64,000 nucleotides of DNA from Bacteroidales bacterium (GTDB taxonomy: Bacteria > Bacteroidota > Bacteroidia > Bacteroidales > UBA10428), in contig DATGXG010000004.1 of the NCBI GenBank assembly GCA_035299085.1, positions 42,888-106,887 on the forward strand. Reading direction: 5' to 3'. The notes under the pieces are model-generated. The model saw nothing but the letters and a program-made list of their open reading frames with translations. It was not told the DNA's origin and did not search any database. Shown here piece after piece: positions 27,134 through 35,705 of the stretch. The translations under genes and the position numbers were made by a program. How positions within the stretch are numbered: position 1 is the first letter of the stretch; each line of letters starts with the position of its first letter.

Positions 27134-28678
27134 TCACTGTGAAATTAGCGATGAAGATTCCTGAGTATCCTTATCTTTAATGTTTGCAATAGGCACTACT
27201 CCACCTGTAAGGCTTACACCGCCCCGGGTTTCAAAGTCACCAAAAGCCATAATTCCAACACAAAGTATATGTGTTTTCAATTCCGGATTAAAAAGGATCA
27301 CCGGCCCTCCGCTGTTTGCTTCTTCATAATTCTTGGCGGAAAGGGTATACACTCCGTCTGCTGATAAACCAGTTTGTGCAACCGATGATTCGGCAAAAAA
27401 TGGTTTGATGTCATTTTTGGCTTCGTTTTCTTTATTTACAGTGAAACCGAAAATCATAAGGTTTTCACCTGCCTCCAGCGTCAACGACTGGTCTATATCT
27501 GTTTCAAGGGGTGATTTTTTATCGGTTTGCAGGTAAGCCCAGTCGGTTCTCAGGTCATTGGCATATTTCAGTATATACTTCTTTTCTTTTCTTCGTTTCC
27601 CGGTTTTTCCATTAAAGATGAGATCCTGCGAATCATCGATCACCACCTGGTCATAGCTGAAAATAAACTGATCTTTCGATGAAGTAGCGCGGAATTTGAC
27701 ATTAACACTGCCTCCGTTGAGTTCGGCATAATTGATCAGCGTTGCGGATTCATCGCCTGTGTATCTCCAGTTCTGAATGCAGTGCCTGGCGGTGATCAGT
27801 TTACCATCTTTGCATAGAAAAGCGGTTCCTGTCCATCCGTTATTAATATTGGATTCATCTCCATTTGGAAATTTCACCGATATCTCAACCACTTCAAGAA
27901 AATAGATATAATCTTTAACATCCCTGTAAGCTTCTTTTTTGGTATACTCAATAACCGGTGTGGTATCGATGTTTCTTTTTATTTTATCGAGTTCATTTGT
28001 CACACCCAGCACCGTGCTTTTAAGCTCAGAGTTCTCATCGGCCTGTTTTGTGATAACCTGCTCCGACTGGCTCATAATCTGCGCGTATTTTATGCTGTCC
28101 TGAACCCTGCGATTTTCGGTCACAGCAATTTGTGTCTGAAGGTCAATATTCTTTTTAGCCTGTTTATTGATAAAATACAGTCCAACCACAATGGCTACCA
28201 TAAGGGTGAATACAAGGACCCGGATTTGAATCTTATAGGGCTTGAGCGCCTGGCTTGCCATAAGGCCGATTTTCTGGGTATAACCCATATTTGAAGTACC
28301 TGAAGCCGTAATATTAAACCTGAGTTTCGGGCCTTCGATTGAAAGTTGTATTTCATCCCCGTTGTTCAGCGGTTTTTCTTTGTTGATAGCCTGGCCATTA
28401 ATTAAGGTGGGGTTTGTCTGTGATAACTGCATGATATAATAACCATCCTCCCTTCTTTCAATGGCAGCGTGTCTGCGGCTAACTGTTATAATATCGTTTG
28501 CGTACTGGACATTGCATTCATTTGCACGCCCTATTTCTATGTAGGGGATTACAATGGTTTCGTATTCACCTGTTTTTTTTCTTTTGGAAGGAGTGATGTA
28601 TTCCAGGGTATAGGACGGAACATTGCCTCCTTTAAGCACAGTCATTCCGGTTTTAAGGATTCGGGTGGATTTGGCCAT
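27134..28678 (-). CDS. FHA-TM-coiled coil-trypsin-like serine protease
   Basis: 514 residues. A cytoplasmic FHA domain (about 40-120; GRANECNVQY, TVSRRHAAIE, NPTLING) is followed by one transmembrane helix at 151-170, a coiled coil (172-230) and a periplasmic S1-type protease domain. The triad is visible: His in LITARHCIQNW, Asp in LRTDWAYLQ and Ser in EEANSGGPVILF. The fold joins phosphothreonine reading inside the cell with proteolysis outside the inner membrane. The gene lies 1 bp from the phosphatase gene. I know no T6SS component of this build. Confidence 0.85.
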   Translation of the reverse strand: MAKSTRILKTGMTVLKGGNVPSYTLEYITPSKRKKTGEYETIVIPYIEIGRANECNVQYANDIITVSRRHAAIERREDGYYIMQLSQTNPTLINGQAINKEKPLNNGDEIQLSIEGPKLRFNITASGTSNMGYTQKIGLMASQALKPYKIQIRVLVFTLMVAIVVGLYFINKQAKKNIDLQTQIAVTENRRVQDSIKYAQIMSQSEQVITKQADENSELKSTVLGVTNELDKIKRNIDTTPVIEYTKKEAYRDVKDYIYFLEVVEISVKFPNGDESNINNGWTGTAFLCKDGKLITARHCIQNWRYTGDESATLINYAELNGGSVNVKFRATSSKDQFIFSYDQVVIDDSQDLIFNGKTGKRRKEKKYILKYANDLRTDWAYLQTDKKSPLETDIDQSLTLEAGENLMIFGFTVNKENEAKNDIKPFFAESSVAQTGLSADGVYTLSAKNYEEANSGGPVILFNPELKTHILCVGIMAFGDFETRGGVSLTGGVVPIANIKDKDTQESSSLISQ

Positions 28679-28726
28679 GATTTTGATTATTTGGGTGAAA
28701 TTTTACTTTCTAAAAATAATCCGGAT

Positions 28727-29461
28727 TCAGTATTCGAACCTGCAGAATTTGTCATAAACGATGATATGTTTTATCAGGTCATTCCAGTTGTAGGTACCTC
28801 CAAATACTTCTCTCATTTTCGGGCAATCTGAATATAACTGCTTGCCGATCTCCTGGTAGTTTTGTGGTTTTGTAAAATAGCTTTCCCCGTCTTTCACAAG
28901 GATGAAGGTCATACTTCCTGCATCTGTGTAAGTAAAATCCGCTCCGATTCCTGTGCCCCTGCTACCTCCTTCACAATACTCATAAAAGAGAACTTTTATC
29001 CGGTTATCAAATCCCGGATTCAATAATTGATAAAGCCGGATTTTGGTTCCTCTCCTATTTTTAAGGGCGGGATAAAAAATAAAATAATCCCCGATTACCT
29101 TTCCGTCCAGGTCCATTGTCCATCCGTTGACTGATATAGTTCTCCCGTGCAGCATGCCATAGCTACCAGCTCTGCTTGTTGATTTAACCCAGAAAGAAGA
29201 AATTTCATCAGCATGGTATTTTTTCCATTTCTTGTTCTCAAGCCGAATGATGATCTGAGACAGGTAATTTTCTGAGCTCATCATAATCCCATTGAAGGTT
29301 CCTGTAACATCTTCACCTGAGTTAAGCTTAACCACACATGAACTGTTAAACAAGGCTTCGATATGATCAAAATCAAGAGGACTCTGAAATTCTTGTCCGC
29401 TGCTTCCTGTAACGAATAGTAATAACAACAAGACAAGACCGGGAATTATGGCCTTTTTCAT
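28727..29461 (-). CDS. Secreted protein with Sm-like N-terminal barrel, paralogue of the gene at 22647
   Basis: An upstream start at 29494 exists, but ATG 29461 gives a signal peptide (MKKAIIPGLVLLLLLFVTGSSG). The blocks match the gene at 22647 in order: FQSPLDFDHIEALFNSSCVVKLNSG, VTGTFNG, IRLENKKWKKYHADEI, RLYQLLNPGFDNRIKVL and a closing DCPKMREVFGG / HIIVYDKFC. The other copy ends with DCPQMKKMFSG / HVWVYDRMC. The two genes thus bound the kinase-phosphatase cassette. It is first in the leftward operon. Function unknown. Confidence 0.6.
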   Translation of the reverse strand: MKKAIIPGLVLLLLLFVTGSSGQEFQSPLDFDHIEALFNSSCVVKLNSGEDVTGTFNGIMMSSENYLSQIIIRLENKKWKKYHADEISSFWVKSTSRAGSYGMLHGRTISVNGWTMDLDGKVIGDYFIFYPALKNRRGTKIRLYQLLNPGFDNRIKVLFYEYCEGGSRGTGIGADFTYTDAGSMTFILVKDGESYFTKPQNYQEIGKQLYSDCPKMREVFGGTYNWNDLIKHIIVYDKFCRFEY

Positions 29462-29791
29462 ATTATTAATTGCAGTTGTGCTCAAACCATTCACACGAAA
29501 AACCTATACCGGTTATAACTCAATCCCGTAAAGGGCCGGGATAATCACATTTCACAAGAACCTTTTACAAACCGGTATTGAAAGACAGAATACAAGTCTA
29601 AGATAATTTAAATATTTGGAATATAAAAGGTTAAATTCTTTAGAAAAGTAATACGTTGATTCAAGTCAACGGATTTAGTATAGTGAATCAAGCATAAGCA
29701 TGGTCAATATCAATCATTATTAATCTGCATATCAATCCATTACAATTAACTAAGCCGACATAACAGCGTAAAAGAAATCAAATCGGATCCA
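29462..29791. other. Divergent intergenic region between signalling cassette and outer-membrane gene
   Basis: 330 bp, AT-rich. It must hold the leftward promoter of the phosphosignalling operon and the rightward promoter of the gene at 29792. A 6-bp inverted repeat CGTTGA/TCAACG lies at 29654-29671. No clear TTTG-N19-TAnnTTTG pair was found and no gene is visible. Confidence 0.4.
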
Positions 29792-30355
29792 ATGAAAAAG
29801 TTTTACTTCCTTATCCTGGTTCTTTTCGCTGTGACGGGTGTTTATGCGCAGGTACCTGATTCCGTAAAAAAGACGGTTTATGGAGTTGAGGTTAACCAGA
29901 CTGTCACAGGAAGCGGTTTCGCTTCAGGAACAGAGCTGTTACTTTCAATGAGTGAAAAAGGAAGAAATTTAGCAATAGGTTTCTATTTCTGTTCGGAAGC
30001 AAAGAGGTTTACCGGCGTTATAGTTCATCATGAAGTGGCGCTTGTGAGGTTCCCACAAGAAAAAAGGCTGGTACCCTTTGCTTTTTATCATTGCATTTAC
30101 AGGATCACAAAAGTCGGCAAAAGTGGATCCGATTCCCTTATTAACAGTTTCGGAACTTATAAAAGCTTTGAACACCATTTGGGTGCGGGCATTCATGCCC
30201 GCATTACAAATGGCATATATCTTACTGCTGCAGTGGGTTATGGGTTATACCTTGGCTCTATAAAGAAACCGGAAATCCTTCCCGTGACAGGAGAAAAAAT
30301 AGGGTCCAACGGTTTTGCACCAATAGCCAGTATCGGCTTCGGTTTAAGGTTCTGA
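29792..30355 (+). CDS. Small outer-membrane beta-barrel-like protein
   Basis: 187 residues with signal peptide MKKFYFLILVLFAVTGVYAQ. The rest alternates short amphipathic strands and turns and ends with a strand finishing in Phe (IASIGFGLRF), as in outer-membrane barrels of 8-10 strands. No family can be named. It lies beside the signalling cassette, divergent from it, and ends 1 bp from the convergent CheY-like gene. Confidence 0.55.
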   Translation: MKKFYFLILVLFAVTGVYAQVPDSVKKTVYGVEVNQTVTGSGFASGTELLLSMSEKGRNLAIGFYFCSEAKRFTGVIVHHEVALVRFPQEKRLVPFAFYHCIYRITKVGKSGSDSLINSFGTYKSFEHHLGAGIHARITNGIYLTAAVGYGLYLGSIKKPEILPVTGEKIGSNGFAPIASIGFGLRF

Positions 30356-30356
30356 G

Positions 30357-30719
30357 CTATTCCAGTTCTGACCTGATTCTGCTAATTACCTGTTCAATCT
30401 TGATGGGCTTGGCTATAAAGCCTGCAGCTCCGAGTGATTCTGTCAAAGCAATCGATTCCTTTGAATCAAAAGCCGAAACTACAATTATTTTAACTCCTCC
30501 CAATTTCAGCTCATCCCTCATTTTGAGGAAATCATAACCTGAAACCTGGGGCATACTCAAATCCAGGAGAATCAGATCAGGTGAAAGTTTCTCTAAAATC
30601 TTCTTGGCTTCATCCACACTCTTTGCGGAATAGCACTCAAATCCCGCATCTTTTAGAGCATACTCAAGTAAAAGCAAAGCCGTTAATGAATCGTCAATAC
30701 AAAGAATCTTTTTCTTCAT
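30357..30719 (-). CDS. Stand-alone CheY-like response regulator
   Basis: 120 residues, a single receiver domain. The acidic pair is in CIDDSLTALL, the phospho-accepting Asp in LILLDLSMP, the Thr/Ser switch in VVSAFDS and the Lys in FIAKPIKI. No output domain, so it acts through protein contact. A possible kinase partner is the PAS kinase at 2409, but nothing in the sequence ties them. Confidence 0.85.
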   Translation of the reverse strand: MKKKILCIDDSLTALLLLEYALKDAGFECYSAKSVDEAKKILEKLSPDLILLDLSMPQVSGYDFLKMRDELKLGGVKIIVVSAFDSKESIALTESLGAAGFIAKPIKIEQVISRIRSELE

Positions 30720-30827
30720 GTGATTTTTTGAGAGTCGACTGCTAAGCTACAAAAAAGAAATAAATTGTGACCTTTATTGATTAGGATAATTGATAAATGA
30801 CCGAAATGTGTAAATTTACTTTGTTAA

Positions 30828-31508
30828 ATGCAAACCGGCTTGATGGCAACTGAGTGTATAATACCAGCGTATAGTGTATTAACTGATGATCAGATCCGGA
30901 AGATCAATTCGGCGTGTGTTCCGGTTAAACACCGGAAAGGAGAATTGTTGTTCGGGCAGGACCGGCCTGTATCTCATTTGCTTTATGTTAAATCAGGTTT
31001 GATTAAAATTCACCGGGAAAGTACAAATAACAAAACAGTGATTGTCAAGATCGTGGGTCCGGACCGTTATCTTGGCCTGCTTTCGATATTTTATGATTTG
31101 AAATACCAGATATCTGCCACTGTAATTGAAGAAAGTGAACTCGTTTATATAAACATCCAGGCTCTTAAAGACCTGATCAGTGAAAACGGGCAATACGGTC
31201 TCAAAATCCTTGAACAGTCAAGTAAGGAAGGCGTTTATCTTTTAAATAAACTGTCAGTTTTCCACCAGAAACAGGTACCCGGCAGAATGGCCGAATTATT
31301 GCTTTCATTCAGTACCGAAGTATATAATAATAACGAATTTACATTGCCCCTTTCAAGGCAGGAGCTTGCAGACTACGTATATTCAACCAAAGAAAGTGTA
31401 AGCCGGACATTAACCGAATTTAAAAATGATCGTATGATCGATATTGAGGATCGCAAGGTCATACTTAAAAGTATTGACCTGCTTAAAATTTTGAGTAAAC
31501 TCGGTTGA
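30828..31508 (+). CDS. Crp/Fnr-family transcription regulator
   Basis: 226 residues. A cyclic-nucleotide-binding-type barrel (about 20-135) with a long connecting helix is followed by a winged helix with recognition segment LSRQELADYVYSTKESVSRTLTEF. There is no CxxC cluster for an Fnr-type iron-sulfur site. A second Met at codon 6 (30843) could be the true start, since a TTACTTTG box at 30816-30823 lies very near the first ATG. The hemerythrin gene follows by 34 bp in the same direction. Confidence 0.82.
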   Translation: MQTGLMATECIIPAYSVLTDDQIRKINSACVPVKHRKGELLFGQDRPVSHLLYVKSGLIKIHRESTNNKTVIVKIVGPDRYLGLLSIFYDLKYQISATVIEESELVYINIQALKDLISENGQYGLKILEQSSKEGVYLLNKLSVFHQKQVPGRMAELLLSFSTEVYNNNEFTLPLSRQELADYVYSTKESVSRTLTEFKNDRMIDIEDRKVILKSIDLLKILSKLG

Positions 31509-31542
31509 TCATTACTTATTAATTTTTTGTTTCACTTTATCT

Positions 31543-31959
31543 ATGACTGAAAAAACTTTTTTCCGTTGGACAGATTCTATGAGTGTTCAATCTGTTGAAA
31601 TTGACAATCAACATAAAGAACTCATTAAAATGCTGAATGAATTGTACGATGCTTTTATGAAAAAGGAACATAAAATAAAAGCCGGAGCCATTGTAGACAG
31701 GATGTGGGCGTATACCAACTATCATTTCACCACCGAGGAGAAGTATTTCAGCATGTTTAATTATGCAGGTGCTGAAAGCCACATCAAAGAACATGAGCTG
31801 TTCCGCAGCAAAGTGGAGGAATTCATGGACAAGTTCAAGAAAAATCACAGTGCATTAACCTACGACCTGATGAACTTTTTAAGAAGCTGGCTTAATAACC
31901 ACATTATGGAAACCGACCAGAAATACGTTCTGTGTTTTACGCATAACGGGGTGAAATAA
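31543..31959 (+). CDS. Bacteriohemerythrin
   Basis: 138 residues, one four-helix hemerythrin domain that binds O2 at a diiron site. The ligand pattern is visible: WTDSMSVQSVEIDNQHKEL, YHFTTEEKYF, HIKEHELF and LNNHIMETDQKY. It lies directly after a Crp/Fnr regulator and is probably co-transcribed. Oxygen storage, delivery or sensing is the family role. Confidence 0.92.
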   Translation: MTEKTFFRWTDSMSVQSVEIDNQHKELIKMLNELYDAFMKKEHKIKAGAIVDRMWAYTNYHFTTEEKYFSMFNYAGAESHIKEHELFRSKVEEFMDKFKKNHSALTYDLMNFLRSWLNNHIMETDQKYVLCFTHNGVK

Positions 31960-31994
31960 AAATGACGGATATAGGCAATTTGTGATCAGTTGTT

Positions 31995-32375
31995 CTATCT
32001 GACTTGTACAATAAAGGTTTTGGATTCTGCCGAAGGAACATTTTTTTCCCACGACCTGTAGTATTCCATTTTTATAGTATCAATTCCGGTCTTGATTCCT
32101 TCAAATGTCCATATTTCCTTTCCTCCGCTTCCTGTTCTGACCGGGAAATCAGCAACATATCGCCAATTAGTGGAATCGACAATAGAAATATCCTGTTTGT
32201 TTGACCATTTCCATTGATACCCGGTAGTAGGGTTGGATTCTAATTTAATTTTAAAACGTTCATGAACTTTTATTTCAAAATCCATTTTGGTTTGATCTTT
32301 TGTTCCATCAGATAACTGTTTACATTCTGAAAAACTTACTGATAAAGTAAGCATAATAAAAACTAATGTTTTCAT
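31995..32375 (-). CDS. Chagasin-like (I42) cysteine-protease inhibitor lipoprotein
   Basis: 126 residues with a leader ending in a lipobox-like SFSEC. The three inhibitory loops of chagasin can be followed: NPTTGYQW (BC loop), a Gly-rich TGSGGKEIW (DE loop) and YYRSWE in place of the usual RPW (FG loop). Chagasins block papain-family proteases. A papain-like gene lies 5.4 kb away at 37394. Confidence 0.8.
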   Translation of the reverse strand: MKTLVFIMLTLSVSFSECKQLSDGTKDQTKMDFEIKVHERFKIKLESNPTTGYQWKWSNKQDISIVDSTNWRYVADFPVRTGSGGKEIWTFEGIKTGIDTIKMEYYRSWEKNVPSAESKTFIVQVR

Positions 32376-32546
32376 ATTAATGATAATTGGTTGGAAATTC
32401 TGTAAGTTAACCTGTATGCTTATCAGGAAAATACATTTACAATTTACAAATTATTATCGATTTCTTAAATTTACAATTGTATACATGTAACCAATTTTGA
32501 TTTTGGTCGTCATATTCTTTGTCACTCAATTCCTTTAACCACTACC

Positions 32547-34916
32547 ATGTTAAAAAACCTGTTCAAAACCGCAGTTCGTTATCTTTTCAAACACTTTGGA
32601 TACAGTGCATTGAACATTCTCGGACTGACCCTCGGAATTACAAGCGCCCTATTCCTGATCATATATTCATTTAATGAAATCAGTTACGACCGGTATCATG
32701 AAAAAGCCGGCAGAATTTACAGGGTATCTTCTAAGATAACTGAATCTGATGACCAGTTTACATGGATAGTGGCTCAAATACCATTCGGGCCTCAATGCGC
32801 CCAGGATTACCCTGAGGTGGAAGCCTATGTAAGGTTTATTCCAATGGACCGTGCGGTATTCAAATATGAAGATAACGAATTCACTGAAGAAAAATTCTTT
32901 TATGTTGATTCAACGCTGTTTGACATTTTTACCTATCCTGTTATCAAAGGCGAGGTGAAATCCGCCATAAGAGAACCGAATAAAATTGTTCTGACAGAGA
33001 AAATCGCCGCACGATATTTCGGCGATGCCGATCCGATAGGAAAAGTGCTGCAATCGGGCGACAAATCCTATGAAGTAACCGGTGTCATTAAGAACGTACC
33101 CAATAACTCGCACTTCCGTTTTGATGCGGTGACTTCGCGAAGCAACCTTCCGAAAGAACTGGGTTCATGGGGTAATTTCGGAGTCTTTACCTACATTCTG
33201 CTTCCTGAAAATACAGACGTTAAGGCGTTTGAGAAAAAAATGCAGGGCATGTACGACAAGTACATGAAGCCGATATTTGAAAAAATGAATATAAAAATCG
33301 AATACATACTGGAACCGGTAACCCGTATACACCTGTATTCGACTAATAGCGGAGAACCTGAACCTACCGGCAGCATCAGGTATGTATACATTTTCTTTAT
33401 AGTTGCTGTTTTGCTCGTGATGATAGCGGCCATGAATTACATGAATCTTGCAACTGCCCGGTCGACCCGCCGTGCCAGGGAAGTAGGCCTCCGAAAAGTT
33501 GTCGGATCGGCCAGAGGGCCCATTATAATGCAGTTTCTTTCAGAATCGGTTGTATTCACTGTTTTTTCGATGATCATCAGCCTCATCCTTGTGGCTGTAT
33601 TGCTGCCAAAGTTTAACATACTTGCCGGCCGGACATTTGACTTTCATGTACTTTATTCACCGGTAGTCCTGATTACATTAACAGTGATTCTCCTGATTGT
33701 CGGAATTGCAGGAGGAAGTTACCCGGCGTTCTTCCTTTCAAGGTTCAGTCCGGTTACCGTATTAAAGGGTGAAATCACCCAGGGCAAAGCAGGAAGTTCA
33801 TTCAGGAAAATACTTGTGATCATACAGTTTGCCGCCTCGGTAATCATGATCATCTGTACACTTGTAGTTTTCAGACAGCTCCATTACATGAAAAATATGG
33901 ACCAGGGTTTTGATCAGAAGAATGTCGTTACACTGCAACTGGATGGTCCTCTCAGCCGGAAATATCCTGTTCTGAAACAGGCATTGCTCGAAAATAAAGA
34001 TATTGTGCATGTCACTTCAACGAATACACCCATAGGTGAAGGGTCTCCGAAAGTTATTTTCAATGTTGAAACAGAACAGGGAATGGAAACCCGGGGCGTT
34101 AACTTTGCCGTGGTCGATCATGATTTCATTGAAACTATGGGGATAAAAATAAAGAGCGGCAGAGATTTCAGAGAAGACATGCCTTCAGATACCCTGTCAT
34201 CGATTGTGGTTAACCAGACATTTGCAAACCGGATGGCATGGAAAGACCCGATCGGGAAAAAGATGGAACTCGGAGATTCAAACACGCTGCGTGCAAGGGT
34301 AATAGGCGTAATGGACGATTATCACCAGACAGGAATGTACAACCAGGTTGAATCGCTTGTACTGGTTTACCGCGAGATGAACAACGTGATTTATATTAAA
34401 CTAAGCGGAGAAAATACAAGGGCAACCCTTGATTTTATAAAATCAACATGGAACGACATTTTTCCTGATCAGCCTTACAACTACACATACCTCACCGATC
34501 GGTTCAATAACCAGTTTGATGCCGATGAAAAAAGGGGCCTGATTTTCACCCTTTTCACCCTGCTGGCCATTCTGATTGCATGTCTCGGTTTATTCGGTCT
34601 TGCCTCATACATGGTAGAACAGCGTACTAAAGAAATCGGTATCAGAAAAGTCTTTGGTGCCGGTGAAGGAAAGATCTTGCAGCTCATATCACGCGACTTC
34701 CTGTACCTGGTCATAGCAGGAATTGTAATTGCCGTTCCTGTTGCAATGTATATAATGAATAAATGGCTTGAAAATTATATATACAGAATTCATATAGGAG
34801 TACTGTTAATAGTGCTGGCTACCTCGCTGACAATAGTAATTACATTCCTTACAATAGGGTATAAGGCTTACCAGGCTGCAATAATGAACCCGGCCAGTTC
34901 GATTAAGACTGAATAA
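32547..34916 (+). CDS. FtsX/MacB-type ABC transporter permease
   Basis: 789 residues with two repeats of periplasmic MacB-like domain plus FtsX domain. Membrane helices lie near residues 20-40, 280-300, 335-355, 375-395, 425-445, 680-700, 725-745 and 765-785. Typical phrases are RTKEIGIRKVFGAGEGKILQL and ARSTRRAREVGLRKVVGSARG. Such permeases in Bacteroidetes use a separate ATPase, which is not next to it here. The transported substrate is unknown. Confidence 0.88.
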   Translation: MLKNLFKTAVRYLFKHFGYSALNILGLTLGITSALFLIIYSFNEISYDRYHEKAGRIYRVSSKITESDDQFTWIVAQIPFGPQCAQDYPEVEAYVRFIPMDRAVFKYEDNEFTEEKFFYVDSTLFDIFTYPVIKGEVKSAIREPNKIVLTEKIAARYFGDADPIGKVLQSGDKSYEVTGVIKNVPNNSHFRFDAVTSRSNLPKELGSWGNFGVFTYILLPENTDVKAFEKKMQGMYDKYMKPIFEKMNIKIEYILEPVTRIHLYSTNSGEPEPTGSIRYVYIFFIVAVLLVMIAAMNYMNLATARSTRRAREVGLRKVVGSARGPIIMQFLSESVVFTVFSMIISLILVAVLLPKFNILAGRTFDFHVLYSPVVLITLTVILLIVGIAGGSYPAFFLSRFSPVTVLKGEITQGKAGSSFRKILVIIQFAASVIMIICTLVVFRQLHYMKNMDQGFDQKNVVTLQLDGPLSRKYPVLKQALLENKDIVHVTSTNTPIGEGSPKVIFNVETEQGMETRGVNFAVVDHDFIETMGIKIKSGRDFREDMPSDTLSSIVVNQTFANRMAWKDPIGKKMELGDSNTLRARVIGVMDDYHQTGMYNQVESLVLVYREMNNVIYIKLSGENTRATLDFIKSTWNDIFPDQPYNYTYLTDRFNNQFDADEKRGLIFTLFTLLAILIACLGLFGLASYMVEQRTKEIGIRKVFGAGEGKILQLISRDFLYLVIAGIVIAVPVAMYIMNKWLENYIYRIHIGVLLIVLATSLTIVITFLTIGYKAYQAAIMNPASSIKTE

Positions 34917-34924
34917 ACGGTTTC

Positions 34925-35482
34925 TTAATCCAGGTATACTATAAAATGGCAGGTCTTGCCTCCCCTTCTGAGGCTCTCGGCAACATCAACCCTAAATTCA
35001 CGACCTAAAGCTGTTTCAAAAATGGCCTTATGTGTGTTACGGGTGCATTCGCAATGGATATCGTTTGGCTTTGGTGTGCGATAATTGGCGGCAGGGCAGT
35101 AACAACGATCTGAAACTTCGCCATAGCGGATGTGGACTTTATTATCTTCTTTCCAGATTTCAAAATTCTTGCTGTAATTCTCAATGAGTTTTTCAAGGTT
35201 TGCATTGCTTGTCAGGGCTATGTCCTTTTTGAACTGGTGCCTGTTGAAACATTGTACGCCGCAGAAAGCAACAATCTTTTCCTGGGTGGCCCTGTCAAGA
35301 TTTTTGTCAATTGACTCAAGCAGGTCAGTCAGCCAGTTCTGAACAAATTCTTTTTGTGATTTTACTTCATCACAATTGTCAGTGCTTTGAACGGGTGTTG
35401 TTTCACCGGCGAACAGTTTACCAGCAACAAAAGGGCAAACGCCCATGAGGGCAAGCTTTTGAGCAAAGGCTTTTCTATCCAT
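34925..35482 (-). CDS. Cys-rich protein of unknown function
   Basis: 185 residues. The N-terminus (MDRKAFAQKLALMGVCPFVAGKLFAG) looks like an export signal. Cysteines lie in FCGVQCFNR, RCYCPAAN and HCECTR. The closing segment (FETALGREFRVDVAESLRRGG..CHFIVYL) resembles the end of V4R-like or thiazoline-hydrolase-like small-molecule domains, but I cannot name the family. It ends 9 bp from the convergent permease gene. Confidence 0.5.
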   Translation of the reverse strand: MDRKAFAQKLALMGVCPFVAGKLFAGETTPVQSTDNCDEVKSQKEFVQNWLTDLLESIDKNLDRATQEKIVAFCGVQCFNRHQFKKDIALTSNANLEKLIENYSKNFEIWKEDNKVHIRYGEVSDRCYCPAANYRTPKPNDIHCECTRNTHKAIFETALGREFRVDVAESLRRGGKTCHFIVYLD

Positions 35483-35543
35483 GGATTTATTGTTAAAAGG
35501 TGTTTTTCTTTAGACCGGCGAAGAGGGAAAAACCCTAATGTCA

Positions 35544-35656
35544 GTCATTGCGAGTGATCACCCCCCTGCTAATGACGCCTTTTCGTAATTCGTTGAAAGC
35601 CCATGGTTGTCATATTATTGGGTGATCCTTAAAAAGGTCTTCTAACTCGTAATGAC
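35544..35656. repeat. Diverged copy of the GTCATTGCGAG inverted repeat
   Basis: 113 bp bounded by GTCATTGCGAG on the left and CTCGTAATGAC on the right, with a second inner inverted pair (TGATCACCC / GGGTGATC). It looks like a shorter relative of the two elements at 51707 and 60392. Confidence 0.5.
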
Positions 35657-35705
35657 GATCTTTTGTCTGTATTATATTATCTTTAAAATACCAAAACAAC
35701 TCACC

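Noticed and set aside
8008..29791. TssN-TssR candidates among the unassigned neighbours
   Set aside because: None of the unassigned proteins shows the multi-helix membrane layout or recognisable sequence of those families; they were left as unknown rather than forced into the scheme.
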